From: JBCCDY01 sp039030555
GTDB lineage: Bacteria > Bacteroidota > Bacteroidia > Cytophagales > Cyclobacteriaceae
Assembly (NCBI GenBank): GCA_039030555.1
Contig: JBCCDY010000006.1
Location: 248,001 to 312,000 of the forward strand
Direction of reading: 5' to 3'
Length of the DNA stretch: 64,000 nucleotides
Within the stretch, counting starts at the first letter, position 1; every line of letters begins with the position of its first letter. The notes beneath the pieces were generated by a model. It saw nothing but the letters and a program-made list of their open reading frames with translations. It was not told where the DNA came from and did no database searches. Positions 50,061-59,072 of this stretch are shown here, piece by piece. The translations under genes and the position numbers were made by a program.

Positions 50061-50900
50061 TCAAAAATCGTCCGAAGCGGTAAAGTAGTTGTATGTGATG
50101 GTAAGGCCAAGTACAAATAAACCTGCTACTACACCAAGTGAAACGTTTATATAGGGAGGAGCGGTAAGCGAAATCCTGATTAAAATAGTGGCCAGTGCAA
50201 AAGAGGAGTACCTGAACAGGTTGTAATATCTGGTACTATACCGAAGCGAGTAAAGCAGTATCAACACATCAGAAAATATCAAAATAGTATAAAAGGTATT
50301 GAATGATGCTTCGTACTTCTCTTTTTGAAAGAGTTCCGCGAGATCTGAAATACATAGTACCACAAAAGTGATCATCAGTAGTAATGCAATGATCTTCTTG
50401 AAGATGATGAAGTTCTTTTGTTCTACGTCCGTTCCGGTTATACGCTCGTGGCGCTGCTTCTTATAATAAAACCCTATAATCAGAAAAATGACCAGTGCAC
50501 CAAATGCATCACTTAGCATATGCAGAATTGGCGTATAAACTTCTGGCTCCCAAATGATAGGCTGCTCAAATTCGCCAAATTCTTTAAAGGCCGAACGCAA
50601 CAGAATTATGGAAAGAATCTCAAACTGTTTTCCGACTGAATCTGCTACTGATTTGGGCAAAACGAAAATGAGTCCGAAAATCTCTGCTATCAGTAGCACC
50701 TGAAAGGTTAGATCAATCGCTAGAAAGTAGTTTATTTTTCCAAAGACCTGCTTTTCTCCAAGTGAAGTAGAATTGTATACAAAAACAAAGGCTAACCCTA
50801 AACTGAAGGAGGTTATAAGAATACTACTGATGACCCTCGAAGAAATTCTATTTTCCCATGTATCGTCTAGAAAATCAAAAATGCCGGTGATCAACTGCAT
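50061..50900 (-). CDS. Integral membrane protein at the end of the hydrogenase operon
   Basis: The 279-residue protein has about seven hydrophobic helices, with conserved-looking WENRISSRVISSILI at the start, then helices near residues 28-44, 60-82, 130-146, 165-187, 205-222 and 245-270. No His pattern of a cytochrome b and no known transporter motif is visible. It starts 1 base after the bifunctional-nuclease-domain gene, so it belongs to the operon. It might anchor the hydrogenase or its partner; this is only positional. Confidence 0.65.
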   Translation of the reverse strand: MQLITGIFDFLDDTWENRISSRVISSILITSFSLGLAFVFVYNSTSLGEKQVFGKINYFLAIDLTFQVLLIAEIFGLIFVLPKSVADSVGKQFEILSIILLRSAFKEFGEFEQPIIWEPEVYTPILHMLSDAFGALVIFLIIGFYYKKQRHERITGTDVEQKNFIIFKKIIALLLMITFVVLCISDLAELFQKEKYEASFNTFYTILIFSDVLILLYSLRYSTRYYNLFRYSSFALATILIRISLTAPPYINVSLGVVAGLFVLGLTITYNYFTASDDF

Positions 50901-50901
50901 G

Positions 50902-51459
50902 TCATTGGTTCTTTTTTTGATTTATCGCATTCCTGATTCTTGTAGCACCTTCATAATCTTCGTTCTTTATTACTTTTTCAAGCATTTGTTCCAGTTCCTT
51001 TAGTTGAAGGGATTCCAATGAGGGTTCTCCAAATCTTGGCAGACTACCTTCTTTTATGTCGAATGCGAAGTCGTCTAAAATATTCCGATCTATAAAAATA
51101 GGACTTTCAAATCGTATGGAGAGTGCAACAGCATCCGAAGCTCTTGAATCGACTTTAATGGTTTCATTCTTATGAAGAATAAAAAGCTGAGCTTCGAAAA
51201 CGTTCTTCTCCACCACCGTAATAATGACTTCGTTAAGCGAAGCTTCCAATCTACGCAGAGTATTTACATATAAATCATGAGTTTGAGGTCTTTCGGGTTT
51301 TACTTTCTCTAACGCCATTGCGATGGATTGTGCCTCGGAAGAGCCTATGGTAATAGAAAGCCTCTTTTTCATCTCCAGATCTTCGAAGACCAGAGCGTAC
51401 TGCCCGGAATAGGAGATACTTTCTGTAAGAGCTACTAAAACCAGCTCAACCTTTTCCAT
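50902..51459 (-). CDS. Bifunctional nuclease (BFN/DUF151) domain protein
   Basis: The 185-residue protein has a BFN (DUF151) domain: ISITIGSSEAQSIAMALE-type segment (LSITIGSSEAQSIAMALE), TITTV-like EVIITVVEKNVFEAQLFI and SRASDAVALSIRFESPIFI, followed by a short helical UvrB/UvrC-type motif (LEQMLEKVIKNEDYEGATRIRNAI). Plant relatives are nucleases; bacterial roles are unclear. It is in the hydrogenase operon by spacing (4 and 1 bases on each side), but the family is also found alone, so the link may be chance. Confidence 0.85.
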   Translation of the reverse strand: MEKVELVLVALTESISYSGQYALVFEDLEMKKRLSITIGSSEAQSIAMALEKVKPERPQTHDLYVNTLRRLEASLNEVIITVVEKNVFEAQLFILHKNETIKVDSRASDAVALSIRFESPIFIDRNILDDFAFDIKEGSLPRFGEPSLESLQLKELEQMLEKVIKNEDYEGATRIRNAINQKKNQ

Positions 51460-51463
51460 ACTT

Positions 51464-52087
51464 TCAAACTAAAAAACTAAAGGCCAGCCATGCTCCGTAA
51501 CCGATACAAAGCACTGCCGAAATACCCACAAAAACGAGCTGTATCTTACTTTTAGCTATAAATTCATTTCTAATCGGGAGATTGAAAAGACCTGCTACGA
51601 CCATCATTCCTGCGATAGAACCAAATCCGAACAAAAGCAGATAAGCAATACTCATTGAAGAAGAAGATATTTCCGTCATTGCCAGTAGAACTACAGCACC
51701 ACTACCTGCTAACCCATGTATCAGGCCAATAGAGTAGGCCATTTTATGGTTATGGGCCTTGCCAGAGTTAACGTTCACAGCAATTTGTTTTTTGCTTTTC
51801 AATAACTGATTCAATCTTGAAAAGCCTATCCAAATCATTGTAATTCCTACAATGATCTCCAAGTATTCAAAATTGGAAATCTGGAAAGTAATCTTTCCTA
51901 AAAGGATGATGCAGCCCACAAAAAAGATAGTAGAAGTATGCCCCAAGCCCCAAAAAATACCATCTCTTAAAGCATGGATCATTCTGGTACGGGTGTTGGC
52001 AATATTTCCAACAGCCAGCATATGGTCTATTTCAAATGCATGGTTGAAGCCAATAACGGCGGCAAATAATAGAGGAGCTATAGTCAT
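51464..52087 (-). CDS. UreH/HupE-like membrane transporter, probably nickel
   Basis: The start is the ATG overlapping the NHL gene stop (ATGA), chosen over an upstream frame. The 207-residue protein has about six helices and the metal-permease motif HAFEIDHMLAV in the first helix, then DGIFWGLGHTSTIFFVG and SIGLIHGLAGSGAVVLL. The H-x4-D-H pattern is shared with NiCoT/UreH-type nickel and cobalt permeases. Placed in a [NiFe]-hydrogenase operon, nickel import is the likely role. Confidence 0.8.
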   Translation of the reverse strand: MTIAPLLFAAVIGFNHAFEIDHMLAVGNIANTRTRMIHALRDGIFWGLGHTSTIFFVGCIILLGKITFQISNFEYLEIIVGITMIWIGFSRLNQLLKSKKQIAVNVNSGKAHNHKMAYSIGLIHGLAGSGAVVLLAMTEISSSSMSIAYLLLFGFGSIAGMMVVAGLFNLPIRNEFIAKSKIQLVFVGISAVLCIGYGAWLAFSFLV

Positions 52088-53175
52088 GTATGTAATCTTT
52101 TTAAAATTATTCGATGGTTCCCGGTGTCTGCAATAGCCATTGTATTTTGGACTACACAGATGGAAAAAGGCCAATACAATGCTTTTTCCGTAGAAGTAAT
52201 GGTTTGTGCATTCTCGCTACCGGTATGAAAATCCTGATGACCCAATAGATCATCAGCTGATTTATTATTTCGTTCAGGAAGCTTGTTGAACCTAAGGATT
52301 CTACTGTTACCCGTATCGGCAATCCAGATTCCATCCTCAGAAAAAAAGGAATCGTAGCACCAGTTTAATGTATTTGCAGAAGGCTTCATCAAAAACTGGT
52401 TTTGTCCATTTTCTCCAAAGCTATTCTGGCCTATGATCACATCGGCTTTTGAAGACAAAGCCGTTTCCCACTGATTCCACAGAAGTACCCTGTAATACTG
52501 GGTATCCGTAATGGACATCGAACCGGTATCGCTTACCCGAACTGAATAAGGCCAAATTGCATCATCCGACTCATAGTCACGAGTATCGAAGCCCGGTTTT
52601 CCTATGACTTCATCCGCAGGGGTGAAATTTTGGTTTGGAATACTTTTGAAATAAAGTACCCTTCTGTTTCCGGTATCTGCAATCCACAATTGACGACCAT
52701 CGGAGTGAACTCCGTATGGCCAGTTTAGAGTACAGGCACTTGGATTCTTCCCAATACCCTTTTCATTGGGAAGATTGGACTCAAAATCTGGCTGTCCGAT
52801 AACCACATCTGCCGCTTGTCCATCTTTTGTGGGAAATTCCTTCCAGATCAGAACCCGATGATTCCATGCATCGGCCAGAATCAGCTGGCTTCCGTCTGTC
52901 CAAACGCCTGATGGATACTGTAATGTAGAAGCCGTAACTCCTGTATTTGAATTTCTGCCGGTTTCAGTAGAATTTACCTGACCAAGCGTTACATCCGCTT
53001 TTTGAAATTCACTTTTTGGAAGTTCATTCCAGATGAAAAGCCTGTTTTGTCCGGTATCGGAGACGAGAAGTTTACCTTCATGCATCCAAACTCCTCTGGG
53101 GGCCAGAAATGGATTATGTTCTTCTCCTTTAAAAACAATGGAATCGGTCAGTATGTCGTTTTCTACCAATTCCAT
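52084..53175 (-). CDS. NHL-repeat beta-propeller protein
   Basis: The 363-residue protein has six NHL repeats of about 60 residues, for example PSGVWTDGSQLILADAWNHRVLIW, PYGVHSDGRQLWIADTGNRRVLYF and a last one ending NTMAIADTGNHRIIL. It is a whole six-bladed propeller without a signal peptide, so probably cytoplasmic. NHL genes accompany group 2a [NiFe]-hydrogenases in other bacteria, where their role is not settled; a scaffold for assembly or electron transfer is possible. It is 2 bases after hypE and overlaps the nickel-transporter gene by 4. Confidence 0.87.
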   Translation of the reverse strand: MELVENDILTDSIVFKGEEHNPFLAPRGVWMHEGKLLVSDTGQNRLFIWNELPKSEFQKADVTLGQVNSTETGRNSNTGVTASTLQYPSGVWTDGSQLILADAWNHRVLIWKEFPTKDGQAADVVIGQPDFESNLPNEKGIGKNPSACTLNWPYGVHSDGRQLWIADTGNRRVLYFKSIPNQNFTPADEVIGKPGFDTRDYESDDAIWPYSVRVSDTGSMSITDTQYYRVLLWNQWETALSSKADVIIGQNSFGENGQNQFLMKPSANTLNWCYDSFFSEDGIWIADTGNSRILRFNKLPERNNKSADDLLGHQDFHTGSENAQTITSTEKALYWPFSICVVQNTMAIADTGNHRIILKRLHT

Positions 53176-53177
53176 AC

Positions 53178-54236
53178 TTAACAGATCCTTGGTAATTGTT
53201 CTCCCGGTAATAAGTTCAATACCCGTGTTCCACCAATCGCACTTTTCATGAGTACTTTTTTAGGGTGATCATCAGTAACTTCACCAATGATGCTCGCATG
53301 TTTACAGGATTCAAATTCTAATAACAACTTAACGTATTCATCAGCTATTTCAGGAGAAACAATACTGATAAAAACGCCTTCATTCGCTACATAGAGTGGG
53401 TCTAGCCCCAGCATTTCACAAGCACCTTCCACTGACTCGTTTACAGGTATCAGCTTGTGATCCAAATGCATTCCAAGGCCTGATTTATTAGCAATCTCTT
53501 TTAGAACGGTTGCGACTCCGCCTCTCGTTGGATCACGTAAAATATGTATCTGATCACCAAATCTGTCTAATGCTTTTTGGACGACATGGTTTAAGGCTCT
53601 TGTATCACTTTTTATATCAGTTTCGAATTCAAGGCCTTCCCGTACCGACATAATGGAAATACCGTGGGTAGCAATCTCATCGCTCACAATAACTTTATCA
53701 CCAGATTTTAGCTGACTTATCCCAATCTTTGCTTTTTCATGGACCACTCCAATACCTGTGGTATTAATGAATATCTTATCGCCTTTACCTTTTTCTACTA
53801 CTTTAGTATCGCCGGTTACTACCTGAACTCCAACTTTCTCACAGGCCATTTTAATACCCACCAACACTTCCCAAAATTCCTCCATTTTCAAACCTTCCTC
53901 CAGAATGAAACTCAAAGAGAGATATTTGGGAACAGCCCCGCACATGGCTATATCGTTGACCGTTCCATTGACCGCCAGATCACCGATGTTTCCTCCCGGA
54001 AAAAAGATGGGGTTAATCACAAAGCTGTCTGTGGTGAAAGCCGTCTTCCCATTCAATTGTAAAATGGCCCCGTCGTGTTCTTCATCCAGATAAGAATTAC
54101 TTAAAACATTGAAAACACCTGAATCCAGTAGTTTGTGAGTAAGCAGACCTCCGCTACCATGACCAATGGTGATCACATCAAAATCCAGCTTGGGCATAGG
54201 ACAGTCAAGGTTCATTTTTATGCTACCGGTGCTCAT
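53178..54236 (-). CDS. Hydrogenase maturation protein HypE
   Basis: The 352-residue HypE converts the carbamoyl group donated by HypF to a thiocyanate on its C-terminal Cys, supplying the cyanide ligands. ATP-binding features include GHGSGGLLTHKLL and the GDTKVVEKG and RDPTRGGVATVLKE segments. It ends in the essential PRIC. It follows hypD after 4 bases. Confidence 0.96.
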   Translation of the reverse strand: MSTGSIKMNLDCPMPKLDFDVITIGHGSGGLLTHKLLDSGVFNVLSNSYLDEEHDGAILQLNGKTAFTTDSFVINPIFFPGGNIGDLAVNGTVNDIAMCGAVPKYLSLSFILEEGLKMEEFWEVLVGIKMACEKVGVQVVTGDTKVVEKGKGDKIFINTTGIGVVHEKAKIGISQLKSGDKVIVSDEIATHGISIMSVREGLEFETDIKSDTRALNHVVQKALDRFGDQIHILRDPTRGGVATVLKEIANKSGLGMHLDHKLIPVNESVEGACEMLGLDPLYVANEGVFISIVSPEIADEYVKLLLEFESCKHASIIGEVTDDHPKKVLMKSAIGGTRVLNLLPGEQLPRIC

Positions 54237-54240
54237 TTTA

Positions 54241-55344
54241 TCAGGTTTCCTGTAAGCTTAGATCTGTAGAATAATGGAAATAAGCGGCACAGGCACCTTC
54301 AGAAGAAACCATAGGTGCTCCTAACGGATTGGAAGGAACACATGCTTTTCCGAACTGGGAACAATCCACGGGCTTCTTAAGGCCTTTCATAATTTCCCCG
54401 GCAATACATGCTTCATTTTCAGGGACTTCTTCAATATTGACCTCGAATTTCTTGTTGGCATCGTACTGTTCAAATACTTCTCTAACCTGATAGCCACTTT
54501 GAGGAATTACATCCATACCCCGCCACATCCTGTCGGTGACTTCAAACACTTCATGAATAGTCTCTTGCGCTTTTTCGTTACCATTTTCCTCCACCATTCG
54601 TGCGTACTGATTTTCCAGTTCAGACCGGCCTTCTTCCAGTTGTTTTAAAACCATCAGGATGCCCTGAAGCAGGTCTACCGGTTCGAAGCCAGTTACAACA
54701 ATGGGTATCTTATACTTTTCAGCTAATGGGTAATACTCACTTAAACCCATAATGGTACATACATGCCCGGCGGCTAAAAAACCCTGTACCACGCTTTCTT
54801 CGTCATCCATCAAAGCCTGAATAGCAGGAGGTACCAGAACATGTGAAGCCAGTATTGAATAATTTTTGACCTTGGAACGATATGCATGAAGTACGGAGAG
54901 TGCGTTTGCAGGAGCCGTAGTTTCGAAACCGACTGCAAAAAATACCACTTCACGATCCGGGTTTTCCTTTGCTATTTTTACCGCTTCCAAAGGGGAATAT
55001 AGAATGCGAATATCTGCTCCATTCGCTTTCGCTTCCAGTAAATTTTTTTCGCTTCCCGGAACCCGGAGCATATCGCCAAAAGAGCAGAGAATTACATCTT
55101 TGTTTTCTGCCAGATACAAAGCTTTGTCAATTAGGCTTAAAGGAGTAACGCAAACCGGGCAACCGGGACCATGAACCATCGTTACTTCTTCCGGAAGCAA
55201 TTCCAGTATCCCGTTTTTCACCAGACTATGTGTTTGTCCTCCACACACTTCCATAATAGTCCATGGTCTGGTAACTGTTTTCTTAATTTCTTCCAGATAG
55301 GCTTTCACCATTTCCGGATCACGATATTCCGATAAGAATTTCAT
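54241..55344 (-). CDS. Hydrogenase maturation protein HypD
   Basis: The 367-residue HypD carries the 4Fe-4S cluster and the Fe(CN)2CO scaffold. Key blocks: MEVCGGQTHSLVKNG, MVHGPGCPVCVTP, FFAVGFETTAPANAL, and the late Cys-rich ECA-like segments (NEACIAGEIMKG, DCSQFGKAC). It overlaps hypC by 4 bases. Confidence 0.96.
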   Translation of the reverse strand: MKFLSEYRDPEMVKAYLEEIKKTVTRPWTIMEVCGGQTHSLVKNGILELLPEEVTMVHGPGCPVCVTPLSLIDKALYLAENKDVILCSFGDMLRVPGSEKNLLEAKANGADIRILYSPLEAVKIAKENPDREVVFFAVGFETTAPANALSVLHAYRSKVKNYSILASHVLVPPAIQALMDDEESVVQGFLAAGHVCTIMGLSEYYPLAEKYKIPIVVTGFEPVDLLQGILMVLKQLEEGRSELENQYARMVEENGNEKAQETIHEVFEVTDRMWRGMDVIPQSGYQVREVFEQYDANKKFEVNIEEVPENEACIAGEIMKGLKKPVDCSQFGKACVPSNPLGAPMVSSEGACAAYFHYSTDLSLQET

Positions 55345-55622
55345 CGTTCTTCAGTTTTAATCTGATCTATGCTGGCAGGCTCCAGTTCATCAAGCTCTCC
55401 TGCTTCCCTGAGGTATTCAAATGTTTTTTGAGCTTCTTCTTCATTCACCACGCTTATGGCTACTCCAACGTGGACAAGCACATAATCCCCTTCCTTAGCC
55501 TGAGGAACCATCTCCAGACTTGCTTCCTTTGTAATTCCTCCAAATTGGACTTTGGCCATACGAACAAGTCCATCCATTTGGCTTTCTATCGCTTTTATTT
55601 TACCCGGTATCGCTAAACACAT
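55341..55622 (-). CDS. Hydrogenase maturation chaperone HypC
   Basis: The 93-residue HypC begins MCLAIPGKI with the essential Cys2 that binds HypD and the hydrogenase precursor, followed by the small barrel (MAKVQFGGITKEASLEM, GDYVLVHVGVAISVV). The C-terminal tail is slightly longer than average. It overlaps hypF by 10 bases and hypD by 4. Confidence 0.96.
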   Translation of the reverse strand: MCLAIPGKIKAIESQMDGLVRMAKVQFGGITKEASLEMVPQAKEGDYVLVHVGVAISVVNEEEAQKTFEYLREAGELDELEPASIDQIKTEER

Positions 55623-57922
55623 AATGCTTTTTCGTTTTGTGTAACTTCCTTTCTCTTTTCTGATATATACTTGTGGACCAGTTGACCGTAGGAGATGTTC
55701 TCATCGTTCGGCGAAAGCTCCTTATGAAAATACAGCTTATAATCCTCCCCCATCTGAATATTGATCAGGTCGACCAGGAGACCATTTTGAAAAACGCCTC
55801 CACTAAATGCGATATGCTGATATCCCATCGTATCGGCTATCTCTTTGATCACAGAGACCAGGGTCTGATGAAAGCGGGCTGCCAGTTCAGAATTATGTTT
55901 TGGGTTTCGGTAGGCTAACAGATAATAAAACAAAGTATCGAGCTTAACTACACCATCTACGATCTCATATGGAAGCGATCTTACCGTTTTCCAATCGTTA
56001 TCGTCATAGTATTTAAGGGCACTTTGTTCCAAAAGCATTGCTGCCATACCCTCAAAAGTGTTCTCATTGGTCAGGCCTAAAATATAAGCTACTGCATCGA
56101 ACACACGCCCCATACTTGTGGTGGTAAGCCCACTATTCTTGATTGCTTTGGAATAAAACTGATATTCCTCCGTAGAAAACTTATAGTCTATGACGTCTCT
56201 TTGCCCATTTAGTAATGAAAAAGCAGAAATTGCCGGTAAGCTCGACATCCGATCGCCTCCAAGCACTTTAAATGGCTTGAGATGACCAATTCTATCGATT
56301 TCACCACATCTAAAATCAAAAAACTCTCCTCCCCAGATCTGGCCGTCATCTCCATAGCCTGTCCCGTCCCATATAACGCCAAGAATCGGATCAGTAGCTT
56401 CTTCAAGCTTGTATTCTCCTAAAATAGCAGCGAAATGTGCTTTATGATGCTGAATCTCTTCAATATTGGCTTTAAGGCTATCAGACATCACTGACCCAAT
56501 TTCTCTGGAATAGTATAAGGGATGCTTGTCCACTAAAATTTGCTCCGGTTTGATATTAGTTAATGAAAGAAAATGATCTAATACCCTGCTGAAATGGGTT
56601 TGGCATTCATATCCTTCCAGATTCCCCAGATAGTGAGATACATATGTATTCTTCGTGGCAGATACTGAAAATGTCGACTTGAGCTCTGCGCCCAAAGCCA
56701 GAGTTTTGCCTGCTAATTCTTTGTGTTCAGTCGCTATGTTTGGAGCCATTCCCCTTGAACGCCTCAATACAATTTTATGCTTTGTCCTTGGGCTGAATTT
56801 CACCACAGAATCATCCTGTGGCATTGAAATATTCCGGTTATGGGAAATGATGGTATCCGCATATTTGAACAACTCCAATTCCGATTTCTCATCCTCCTCA
56901 AATAGGATCGGCATACCACTTTCATTGGCACTGGTACATACTAGGGGTTCATCAACTTGATCTGCAATGAGCTGTAACAAAGGAGATGAAGGGAGCATTA
57001 CACCAAGTTGATCCAGTCCCGGAGCTACAGAAGATACATCTATGGTTTTCCTCAGAGCTTCGCTCAATCGAATAAGAACAATCGGGGCTTCCGGGCTTGA
57101 TAATTCTGAAACTTCCTCGTCATTCAGGCTGGTAAGCTTTCTAAGGCTTTGAATATCTTGAAAGAGTACCGCAAATGGCTTATGCGGCCTCTGCTTTCTT
57201 TTTCTTAATGTTTTTAAAACTTCAGGCTCGCTAGAACTGCATAATAATACATAACCTCCTATTCCTTTCACCGCAACTACTTTACCTGCTTTTATTTTAT
57301 TGACGGCATCAGAAATCGCTTCTCTGTTTCCTTTCTGTTCCCCATCCCTGCTTTTGCCTAGCATCTCAATACCACATTCGGAACAGGAATTCGTCTGAGC
57401 GTAGTATCTTCTGTTGGTAGGATCTTCATATTCGCTTCTGCAATTTTCACACATTGGGAAATTGCTCATTTCGGTGGTGTGCCTGTCGAAAGGCAGTCGA
57501 TTTATTATAGAGTATCTCGGGCCACAATTAGTGCAGGTTGTAAATGCATAGTTAAACCTGCGATTTTTATCATCATTTAATTCAGTTTTGCAGTTAGTGC
57601 AGATGGCAAAATCGGGAGTTATGGATAGGTCAAGGCCTTCCTCATTACTGCTTTCTTTTATTTCAAAAGAACTAAAATTCTCTGAAGAAGCTATTTTCCA
57701 GTAGTTATAATTTGAAATTCTGGAGTTTTCAGGTGCATTTTTAATCAATTCTTCCACGATACCATTTACAAGATCTTCAGCACAGTTGAATTCCGTATGT
57801 ACTCCGTCTTTCCCGTTGTACACCCATCCATTTATGGAATCTCTAACAAATCGATTATAGATGTAAGGCCTGAAGCCAACACCCTGCACTCGACCTCTAA
57901 TATGTAAATGATAGGTCGGCAA
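55613..57922 (-). CDS. Carbamoyltransferase HypF
   Basis: The 769-residue HypF makes the carbamoyl group for the CN ligands from carbamoyl phosphate. Domains in order: acylphosphatase (1-90, GRVQGVGFRPYIY), two zinc fingers (CTNCKTEL to CTNCGPRYS, CENCRSEYEDP to CSECG), a YrdC domain at about 195-390 (GIGGYVLLCS, RPFAVL-like HKPFAVLFQD) and a Kae1-like domain to the end (HHKAHFAAILGE, WDGTGYGDDGQIWGGEF, AFSGGVFQNGLL). Full length. Confidence 0.96.
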   Translation of the reverse strand: MPTYHLHIRGRVQGVGFRPYIYNRFVRDSINGWVYNGKDGVHTEFNCAEDLVNGIVEELIKNAPENSRISNYNYWKIASSENFSSFEIKESSNEEGLDLSITPDFAICTNCKTELNDDKNRRFNYAFTTCTNCGPRYSIINRLPFDRHTTEMSNFPMCENCRSEYEDPTNRRYYAQTNSCSECGIEMLGKSRDGEQKGNREAISDAVNKIKAGKVVAVKGIGGYVLLCSSSEPEVLKTLRKRKQRPHKPFAVLFQDIQSLRKLTSLNDEEVSELSSPEAPIVLIRLSEALRKTIDVSSVAPGLDQLGVMLPSSPLLQLIADQVDEPLVCTSANESGMPILFEEDEKSELELFKYADTIISHNRNISMPQDDSVVKFSPRTKHKIVLRRSRGMAPNIATEHKELAGKTLALGAELKSTFSVSATKNTYVSHYLGNLEGYECQTHFSRVLDHFLSLTNIKPEQILVDKHPLYYSREIGSVMSDSLKANIEEIQHHKAHFAAILGEYKLEEATDPILGVIWDGTGYGDDGQIWGGEFFDFRCGEIDRIGHLKPFKVLGGDRMSSLPAISAFSLLNGQRDVIDYKFSTEEYQFYSKAIKNSGLTTTSMGRVFDAVAYILGLTNENTFEGMAAMLLEQSALKYYDDNDWKTVRSLPYEIVDGVVKLDTLFYYLLAYRNPKHNSELAARFHQTLVSVIKEIADTMGYQHIAFSGGVFQNGLLVDLINIQMGEDYKLYFHKELSPNDENISYGQLVHKYISEKRKEVTQNEKALCV

Positions 57923-57925
57923 TTC

Positions 57926-58639
57926 TTAAACTGCTACCTTCTCCTCTCTCTTGATCTTTACTTTTTCAAGAAGCCAGTCACACCATTCATCCAATCCTTC
58001 TCCTGAAGTGCTGGAAATATTTATAGCCCGAATATCAGGGTTGACTTCCTGTGCATCTTTTACAGCGGCTTCAGCACTGAATGGTAAATATTGAATTAGA
58101 TCCGACTTTGAAACCAGCATCAAATCACTGGTCAAAAACATTCTTGGATATTTCTTAGGCTTATCATCACCCTCTGTAGAAGCAAGTAGCGTAACTCTAT
58201 AATCTTCTCCCAGATCAAATGAAGCCGGACAAACCAGATTACCGACATTTTCGACAAAAAGTAATTCAACTCCTTCCAGATCGATCTGATCCATAGCCTG
58301 CCACACCATTTGAGCTTCCAGATGGCAAATCCCTCCTGTAACGATCTGAAGGGCATCAATGCCTGATTCTTTGATCCTGTCCGCATCACGTTCGGTTTCA
58401 AGGTCACCTACCAGAACCTTCATTTTTACCTTATCCTTTATTCTTTTGGCAGTTTCCTGCATTAGGGTAGTTTTCCCGCTACCTGCGGAAGAAGTCATGT
58501 TCACAAGAAGAATATTCTTCTCTTCCATGTCTTTTCTGATGTTCTGAGCTACAAAGTCATTCGCCTTTAGAAGGTTAAAAGAGGAGTTATCGCATTGTAC
58601 CGAACCTCTTGCGGCTAAGGTTGATTTATCTACTGCCAT
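57926..58639 (-). CDS. Nickel-incorporation GTPase HypB
   Basis: The 237-residue HypB delivers nickel using GTP. P-loop SSAGSGKTTLMQ at about residues 50-61, the metal site at GGICHLEAQMV (Cys and His as in the usual GKGCHLDA form), the NVGNLVCP switch and NKXD-like VSKSDL are visible. No His-rich N-terminus, so it is the storage-less type. The gap to hypA is 87 bases. Confidence 0.95.
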   Translation of the reverse strand: MAVDKSTLAARGSVQCDNSSFNLLKANDFVAQNIRKDMEEKNILLVNMTSSAGSGKTTLMQETAKRIKDKVKMKVLVGDLETERDADRIKESGIDALQIVTGGICHLEAQMVWQAMDQIDLEGVELLFVENVGNLVCPASFDLGEDYRVTLLASTEGDDKPKKYPRMFLTSDLMLVSKSDLIQYLPFSAEAAVKDAQEVNPDIRAINISSTSGEGLDEWCDWLLEKVKIKREEKVAV

Positions 58640-58726
58640 TATTAAAAAATTTAAACTACACGGAATCTAACCAATGAAAATCGTAACAAAAAGGAAATCA
58701 GGGTTTTAGAAAATTATTTCTAATTT

Positions 58727-59071
58727 TTAGTCACTGAAATGAACACGCTCAATCAGCAGTTCTTCCCCCTGAATGATGTTTTTTGTAGGATGCCCGTTTC
58801 GGCATTTAAAATGGTAATTATGTATTTCATCCACGGAGCCGCATAACTCACATTTGACCTTAATCGGCACCTGATTGATGTTCAGAGTGGCGTTTTTATA
58901 TTGTGTCTGGTCTTCAATAACAGCAGAAAAAGCGTTTTGCATGAGTATCGGTTCTACGTTCGACAGCAGACCTACTTTCAAATCAATAGCCTGAAGATTT
59001 TTGAGCTCTTCTTTATCAAATTCCTGCTCTAACGTTCTGAATATATTTCTGACCAGAGATACCTCGTGCAT
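58727..59071 (-). CDS. Nickel-insertion protein HypA
   Basis: The 114-residue HypA starts MHEVSLV, where the N-terminus and His2 bind nickel, and carries the structural zinc motif with CELC followed by a loop and a second pair written CRNGH. In most HypA proteins the second pair is CxxC; here the last Cys is absent and His, four residues on, could replace it. The rest is normal. It is 1 base after the TPR gene. Confidence 0.92.
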   Translation of the reverse strand: MHEVSLVRNIFRTLEQEFDKEELKNLQAIDLKVGLLSNVEPILMQNAFSAVIEDQTQYKNATLNINQVPIKVKCELCGSVDEIHNYHFKCRNGHPTKNIIQGEELLIERVHFSD

Positions 59072-59072
59072 C

